From Ectocarpus siliculosus (taxonomy: Eukaryota > Sar > Phaeophyceae > Ectocarpales > Ectocarpaceae), in assembly GCA_000310025.1 (NCBI GenBank), contig FN648994.1, positions 1 to 14,517 on the forward strand: DNA of 14,517 bases, given 5' to 3'. The translations under genes and the position numbers were made by a program. Position 1 is the stretch's first letter. Every line of letters begins with the position of its first letter. The notes under the pieces are model-generated. The model was given only the letters and a program-made list of their open reading frames with translations. It ran no database searches and was not told the DNA's origin. Shown piece by piece: positions 8,892 to 14,517 of the stretch.

Positions 8892-11766
8892 TTATGTGCC
8901 ACCACCCTCATCGAGCTCAGCATCAATCTTGCTAAAGTGTTCTTCATACCACCGCTCGAACGGAAGGTATCCTATCCGTTCTTTTTCCCCGCCCTGGGTC
9001 AACAACGCCAGCCCTTCGTCCACGTCATCAGACGTCACAAACGCCGCACCGCCGCGGACAATTTGCAGCAACTCCCTCAGCTCGGAGGGATGCAGAAGCC
9101 CGTCATCACCCAGCGCCGGGTTCCCTGGCGTCACTCCGGAGGCGGTCATCGCTCGAAAGTGCTCTCTCATGGGACTCCACTTGCAGGCGCACATACCCGG
9201 GGTGGTGCTACAATCGCACGGCTTGGATCCGTCTCTGAGACGAAATGCGGGTTCGATGCAGTGCTTTGAGTGGCACTTTCTCGCACAGGCGAGGCATACA
9301 CGATCTCGCTTGCAAGGCCGGCACACGTAGACTATCTCGTGCCCACCTCTGAGGCTATCAAATACGTCCTTTCCGGGCGGCGCCGTGTCCATGCACCAGT
9401 CCATGTGTGGCTCGGCGGTGCCCAGCCGACACTCCGCCGAGGTCATACCCGGCTGACCGGGGAAAAACTCGAGCGGAGTGTCCAACCAATCGGGGTTGAG
9501 CTTCTGTTTCTCCATTGTCTTTTTGAGAGCGTCGTAGACCATCAGCCCGCCCTTCTTGTACGCGTTGATGAAGCCTCGATAGTCGCCCAAGTCCTTCACT
9601 CGGAGCGCCTTTCCGTTTGTCAGGGCAATCGTGTGTCTCTCCCCGGCCACCACGTGCTGCACCGTGCACCCGTCCAGCCCCCCGACTCGGTAGGGCTGGA
9701 GCCGGACGCTCTCGTCCCCCCCACCCAGCTCGCCCCAACGGTTGAACCCCCAACCCCACACCTGCGTGCCCGCCATGTCTACCGCAAGAGCCGTGGAGTG
9801 CCTCGCGCCGGCGCTGACCGACCGCACTCCCTGCAACCCGGTGGCCATGACCGACTCTGGCCTGTCCCACATGTGGCCGTCTCCTAGCTGGCCGTACATC
9901 CCCCCGCCCCACGCGGCCACCTCGCCGGAGCCCAGCACGGCCAGAGTGTGAGTCCCGCCGGCCGACACGCCAGCGATGGTCCGTTTCAACTTCCGTAGTG
10001 CATGGGTAAGGTCCTCGACTTCCATGGGCGAGGCGTGCGTTTGCTGCCGCTCGGAACCCAGTCGACCGTGGTCTGGGTTTCCCCAGGCGTAGGCGACGAT
10101 GTCCCGGCGTTGGTTTGGGCGTAGCAGGTCCACCATGGCGACGCTGTGGTCAGCGCCGGCCGATATCTTCAACGGGGTTTCCCGCTTGGTCCAGCGTATC
10201 GCCACGGGACTCCGCTCGCATTCACCGGCCTCTCCTGTTCCCAACTGCGGTGGTTTGTTAGGCCGTCAAAGATGGGGAGGGGGAGGGGCGTCCTTGTGTT
10301 TCGCATGCCTTAGCGGTTAGACCAGTGACCACGCGTGCTTGAGAGGACGGAGCATTGTTCCTACAGAACCGATCACCGATGGCCAATCGTTCCTTCCTAC
10401 TTTACCAACCGTGGCTCAAAAATGTCTTCCCTAGCCTATCTATCCTATCGGTATCACTTCCCGCCTTTTCAACCCACTTCCTATGCCCCAGCACAGCAAC
10501 GATGGGGGGCGTGTTATTACAGATAATCGATGTCCGGGAGACTCATGATCAAGCGAGGTATTCCACCCTGACAGGGAGTAGGCCGGCCCGTACCCACTGG
10601 GACATGCGAAAGAGCCTCCAATAACGTTTGCACGCCATGCAGCGGGTGTCTTTTCACGTCGTATTGCAGTCGCACAGGATGTGGTCAGACTTCTGTATTT
10701 CTTGTGTGGAATCATCTCTTCGCCGAGAGTTCAACCCCTGCATAAGGAAAATTGACTGGTTTCATAGTCAATATGTTGACGCACATTCACGTGTCTCCAA
10801 TGTAGTGCTGTGCCCGCCAATCTCAGCACACGCATAACGCCTGGGGTGTCACATGGACATTGCGGCCCAAACGTTTGGCCCTTACCTGACCCCAGTTGTT
10901 GCGGCCCCATGCATATACCTCGTGTGTCTTCTGCGTGAGGCAAAGCACGTGCCACTTGCCGGCGCTGACCGTCTCGGCCGTGGCTGGTTGGTTCTCCGCG
11001 AACAGGGGGATGCGGCTAGGAAACCACCGGCTCTCGTCATCGCCCAAGCCAAGACACCCAAATTTGCCGCTACCCCACGACCACACCTGAAGAGAACGGA
11101 CAAACAAACCGCGTGAATTGCACAAGATGTACACCGCTGAGGGGTCGACTGCAAATGCGACGAAGGTTAAGGTTACCGCAGCAAGTATATGCGAACAGTA
11201 TCGGTGGGTCGAAGGCAAACATCAAGGGGTGTAGTATCAACAGTGAAACTGCAAGCCGAGTCTTCGTGCAACAAATGGTTCACTAACTGTAGAAGAGCTG
11301 ACGCACACACACACACCTCACCAAAGTCCGTCACCAGAAAGCTTGACGCGAAGCCCGCGGCTAGCTCTTTCACTATCAGCTTGGGCGGCACCTGCACCGG
11401 AACGGGGAAAGTCTCGCTCCCTCGCGGAACGAGAGACTTAGGTACCGAGACCATCTCCTCAGTGGAGCCCGGAACAAGTACCACCGGACGATCCATGCAC
11501 CCGAGCTGCCCGTCATCCCACACGCCACAGGCCAACACCTCGCCGCATTCGAGCAGGAACAGCGAGTGCCGCCCTCCTGCGGCCGCGCGGACAACATGTC
11601 GGCCCGCCAGCGCCCCGATCGGGAACGCTGGTCGAGGAACATTCTGCGCGATCGGAATGTCGAGGCCGTAGCCCAGCTGGCCGCCATCGCCGGTCCCCCA
11701 CGTGAAGGCGTTGACGACTCGACCATCGTCCTTGGGCTCCTTAGCCTTCTTCTTTCTCCGCTGCAT
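8892..11766 (-). CDS. RCC1-repeat protein with UBR-box-like and EF-hand-like C-terminus
   Basis: Three exons: 11766-11317, 11086-10886, 10244-8892, joined in phase 0 through GAG|GTGTGT, CAG|GTAAGG and acceptors TTCAG and CGCAG; 667 residues. The start is secure because TGA sits in frame two codons upstream of the ATG. Residues 20-430 form seven RCC1-type blades, marked by TWGTGDGGQLG, GVWDDGQLG, SWGSGKFGCLG, AWGRNNWGQLG (spanning the second junction), AWGNPDHGRLG, AWGGGMYGQLG and GWGFNRWGELG. RCC1 propellers are protein-interaction platforms, in some cases exchange factors for small GTPases. After a linker comes a Cys/His-rich region like a UBR box (about 519-571), then an EF-hand-like pair (about 587-657). 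There is no signal peptide, so it is probably cytosolic or nuclear. A substrate-recognition or scaffold role in the N-degron pathway is inference. No HECT or RING domain is present. Confidence 0.88.
8925..9137 (-). other. Degenerate EF-hand-like pair
   Basis: ALGDDGLLHPSELRELL resembles an EF loop: central Gly, hydrophobic at position 8, Glu at 12. It is followed by RIGYLPFERWYEEHF, which resembles the second half of an EF hand. The first Asp of each loop is missing, so calcium binding may be lost. A structural helical pair is an equal possibility. Confidence 0.4.
9180..9347 (-). other. UBR-box-like zinc-binding region
   Basis: The segment reads YVCRPCKRDR, then VCLACARKCHSKHC, then a basic patch and KPCDCS, with further Cys in GMCACKW. 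The Cys/His order matches the UBR box, the zinc fold that binds N-degrons, especially the BIG/UBR4/FBXO11 style with a CxxCxxxCHxxH core followed by CDCG. Here the last Gly is Ser and the second CHxxH His is followed by Cys. An upstream Cys pair (ECRLG, DWCMD) could supply the first ligands. Binding of N-degrons is inferred only. Confidence 0.65.
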
Positions 11767-12018
11767 GAGCCCTCACCTAGCCTAACCCGGAACCCTTTGG
11801 GTCCTTGGTACTTGTTACACATCCACGACTAGATCTTTGTAAAGATCGAAAAAAAAAATCGCTCTAGCGAGAGAGACGGTTCGAAAAACAGCCCGAAAAA
11901 ACACGCCTCCCGAACCTCTTTTGTCTTGTTCCTCGCTTTTTGTCTTTCGTTTGCTGCTCTCATCATCATCACACTCCGAAAGAGTGTGGAGAGACCCACT
12001 GATCGCATTGGTTGTGAT
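11767..12018. promoter_or_regulatory. Shared 252-bp divergent promoter region
   Basis: The ATG of the RCC1-type gene (minus, 11766) and the ATG of the strictosidine-synthase-like gene (plus, 12019) face away from each other 252 bp apart, so both 5' UTRs and the core promoters must fit here or inside the first exons. Visible features are a near-palindrome GATCTTTGTAAAGATC at 11832-11847, an A-run after it, and TCGCTCTAGCGAGAG. I see no TATA box I would trust. Confidence 0.6.
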
Positions 12019-14365
12019 ATGTCTCTGCTCAACTCGTCATGGGCGGGTGCTTTGTTGGTGGTCATTGCCGGCGCTTGTCTCGTGCGCCTGGAGTCTCCTT
12101 TTGATCCTGTGGTATGGGAACATGTAAGTGCTCACGGATGCATTTTGTAGTCTATGCATGTGAAGGACTATACATACTGCTGTGGACTACTGTACCGATT
12201 GTAGAGTACCAGTCCAGTTGCTCCGCACATCGCGCGGGTTTATGTGCCGCGATCTCTTGAGATACCTTTAGTCTTAAGCAATTGCTTCTGCTACAGTAGA
12301 ATTTCCGTGCTTCTACAACACCCTAGTCTTTCATGTGTTCTTTCTATAAACACCGCCAATGAACGGGTGACGTTGTGACTACGGCTGCTGTTGATCCAGC
12401 AGGTATTTTACCCGCAGGCGGGTATGGTCGCACCACGATGATTGTATACAACCACGAAGATGGTCACACAACTACGGTGAAATATTTTCTGGTATACGAG
12501 TTCATCATCTACCCGGTCGGGTAAAAGCAGAGCTTGGGTAACACGTTCATAATCTACCCTGGTCAAAGTGCAGTTTGGGCTTGCATACAATTGCAGTTCA
12601 GAATCTACCCAGTCGGGTACTATTATACACGACACTGCTGTCAAATCTGATTTATGTACGCGGGTACTTTAGTCTTTCCCTCTCCAAAACACCCGATGTG
12701 CCACCCCGCACCCCATGCCTATTGCTGCTGTTGATCCAGCAGGTATTTTACCCGGGTACAACAACGTATGGGCATAATCTACCCCGGGTAGAGAGTGGTA
12801 GACTTTCGGTAGATAACGCCCTCAGAATCTTACCCGGTCGGGCAAAAGTTCAGTTTGGGTAACATCGTCAAATCTACCCGCAGGAACTGCCTAATCCAAC
12901 ACACCCGATGTGCCGCCCCGCACCTCCCGGGTCAATGTTCGCGCTTGAACTTGTTTACGGCAGGAACGCTCTATGCGTCGGCATTGAACGTACCACAAAA
13001 CATTGTGTTGTGTGTGTGTGTTTTCGTCCTATTTGGACACACATTGTACATTGTACTCGTGCCTTTGTCAGAGCGTTCCAAAGGAGAATCGTGCGGTATT
13101 ACATGTAAGTTCGTTGTCGTCGAGATGTTGTGCTTCGTCTTTCTACGTGTTTGGTATAGTAGCACATCCTCAAAGGGTGTGTTCGATAGTTAGGGAATAC
13201 CCGTACCAAGCTAGATTTGACAATGTTACCCAAACCACACTTTACCAGGGTAGACTAGATTCTGCCCGTGATGCCCAACCTATATTGTACTTTTCCTCTG
13301 CACCGCGCAGTCACTGGCGGTGTTGTAGAAGCACGGAAATTGTTCAAGACTAACGTGGTCAAGAACCGCGTTTCTGTTTGAATAGGTAATACCTTACAAG
13401 GCAAACCGATTTCTGCATTAGCAGAGGTGCTCGTCGTCTATCGGTGTCCGTTAAGCTCGCGGATAGCGCGAACACTGCTACATGGGAGCATCATATGATG
13501 GCTGCGGTGGCAACACATTTCCACCACATGCCAAACGTCTTGACCCTCCCCCACCCCCATTCCCGTTTCGTCGTCTATGCCTCCGCATCGGCATCGATTA
13601 AAATCGGCCCTTTGCATCTGTTACAACAGCCGACAGACCTTCCCGTGCTGGAGGGCGCACTGTCGCCCAACGAGCGCTTGCTTGAGACGGAGCACCTGCA
13701 CGAGGGCCAAGTGATCGCCCCCGAGGCGTTTGCGGAAGGTTTGTTCGCGCTTGGTGTCACCGATTCTCTGCTGCTGCTGCTGATGTAGAATCCGTTAATA
13801 GAGTTCGTCAATGCGACCGTGGTTGGCCGCCAGGTGGACAGCAGTGCTTGGGCTGGGCCTCGGTGTAGCGATGTACAGTTTGACAATCGGGAAGAACAGC
13901 GGTGGTGTGCTTTCGCGCGACACCTGCAATAGGCGAAAAGGGGACACGTTAGCTGTCCCACGGCGACCTTCCGCGACGAACGTGCCTGAGAAGCAGCAAC
14001 GGACAGCCGACACAAGGCTCCGCGCGCCTGCTTCCTCTGTTGTACCCAACAAGCAAAAAAGAAGGCACAGATGTATGCACGTTGATTCGAATCGAACGGC
14101 AAAGGTTCTGCCTCTCTTGAGCAGCGCGCCTGTGTTCTAACTGGTCGACACACCGCGTGGCTCTCTCTGCGAAAACGAAGCAGGGGACGATGGCTCCCTG
14201 TACACCGGAACATGGGACGGGAGGGTTTACAGGATGGACCCCGACGGGACAAATCCCACGGTAGTTTTTTTCACGGGAGGGGTGGTTTCCGCGGCGGGGA
14301 GGGCCGTCGGTTCGACCACGGGGGTGGAGTACGGCACGAGTTTCATGCACGAGTGCCACGAGAAG
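12019..14365 (+). CDS. Strictosidine-synthase-like beta-propeller protein, 5' part
   Basis: Three plus-strand exons: 12019-12123, 13630-13738 and 14184-14365; the rest lies beyond the window. The donors are CAT|GTAAGT, GAAG|GTTTGT and AAG|GTGCCG. Phases 0, 1 and 0 match at each join, giving 132 codons. Residues 7-22 (SWAGALLVVIAGACLV) form a signal peptide or membrane anchor, followed by ESPFDPVVWEH. Exon 2 gives HEGQVIAPEAFAE and exon 3 GDDGSLYTGTWDGRVYRMD. Together these match the first blade of strictosidine-synthase-like/APMAP-type six-bladed propellers (G-P-E... dG-x-YTG-x-x-DGR). Most such proteins outside alkaloid-making plants act as lumenal or membrane-bound hydrolase-like enzymes of unknown substrate. 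The catalytic part is not in the window. The last donor is the least certain: the frame meets TGA two codons later, so an exon end is needed there. Confidence 0.65.
12300..13341. mobile_element. Putative non-autonomous TIR element in intron 1
   Basis: A 23-bp exact inverted repeat, AATTTCCGTGCTTCTACAAC plus ACC, lies at 12300-12322 and, reversed, at 13319-13341. Similarity may go on outward (TTAGTCTT on both sides, with an extra 20 bases on the left). Between them are repeated AATCTACCCGG-type motifs in direct and inverted orientation. Terminal inverted repeats with an array of subterminal motifs are typical of non-autonomous DNA transposons. No transposase frame and no clear target duplication is seen, so the superfamily and exact ends are open. 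The element is wholly inside the 1,506-bp first intron of the strictosidine-synthase-like gene. Confidence 0.5.
12384..12924. repeat. Cluster of interleaved direct repeats
   Basis: Three families recur. A 31-bp exact copy (GCTGCTGTTGATCCAGCAGG onward) is at 12384-12414 and 12724-12754. A 54-bp copy of about 80% identity, centred on CCCGGTCGGG and TTGGGTAAC, is at 12506-12559 and 12827-12880. A 24-bp copy (ACACCCGATGTGCC...) with one mismatch is at 12689-12712 and 12901-12924. The offsets differ (340, 321, 212 bp), so this is not a single clean duplication. An inverted relative of the second family is at about 13209-13265. Confidence 0.8.
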
Positions 14366-14517
14366 GTGCCGTGACGGGATTCTTGCTGTTAATATGTAGC
14401 GCCTTGTTGCACCCAGCTTTACGCACTGTTTTGTTCGTTCGCAGTATTTGCAAAACAATTATTGTTATTTTTTTCGTTGGGGGCAAGGGGGGGGGAAGGG
14501 GTACTCATTTGTTGCTT

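Noticed and set aside
12360-12930. Possible CRISPR-like repeat array
   Set aside because: Repeat lengths and offsets vary (31, 54 and 24 bp at 340, 321 and 212 bp), there is an inverted copy, and the setting is a eukaryotic intron.
13795-13926. Minus-strand exon with an ankyrin-like TAVHLAANHGRIDELY ending in a stop, behind an acceptor TATTGCAG
   Set aside because: It is a single short motif with no second repeat or upstream exon, and it lies in intron 2 of a plus-strand gene whose flanking exons join in matching phase. A stray similarity is more likely, although an antisense or relic gene is not excluded.
14060-14165. tRNA-like stretch on the minus strand with GTTCGATTCGAATC and a GTGT/ACAC D-arm
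   Set aside because: The anticodon arm gives a nine-base loop, the T-arm does not form with the canonical loop, and no acceptor stem pairs. The B-box-like match is partly just the palindrome GATTCGAATC.

Overview
The window looks like nuclear DNA of an intron-rich, GC-rich eukaryote, most likely a stramenopile close to brown algae. That assignment is inferred from style: long introns, Gln/Gly/Ala-rich proteins, and densely packed genes with transposons in their introns. No marker gene fixes the taxon. There is no bacterial or organellar layout. All gene models below were built by hand from splice signals and reading-frame continuity, with no transcript evidence.

Layout, left to right. Positions 1-1291 (minus) hold part of a non-LTR retrotransposon reverse transcriptase in one open frame that runs off the left edge. 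Positions 1433-1505 (plus) hold a degenerate tRNA-like sequence. Positions 1762-7645 (minus) hold a gene of at least six exons for a Gln/Gly-rich protein of about 1,020 residues or more. It has one WW domain, split by an intron. Its second intron carries a 447-bp element flanked by TTAA with CCCT-type ends (piggyBac-like MITE), which contains an almost uninterrupted 31-bp-arm palindrome. Positions 7646-8891 are intergenic. Positions 8892-11766 (minus) hold a three-exon gene for a 667-residue protein with seven RCC1-type blades, a UBR-box-like zinc-binding region and an EF-hand-like tail. Only 252 bp separate its start codon from a divergent plus-strand gene (12019 to beyond 14365) for a strictosidine-synthase-like beta-propeller protein with an N-terminal membrane anchor. 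Three exons of that gene are visible. Its 1.5-kb first intron carries a second repeat-rich element with 23-bp inverted repeats about 1 kb apart.

The two divergent genes could share a promoter. The WW gene lies downstream of the RCC1 gene on the same strand but has its own 1.2-kb upstream region. Nothing shows that the three genes act in one pathway. Seven of the eight confidently placed introns are phase 0, and most exons end in CAG or GAG. The points most worth checking are the RCC1/UBR/EF-hand architecture, the two intronic transposon-like elements, and a one-base frame discontinuity just upstream of the WW domain.
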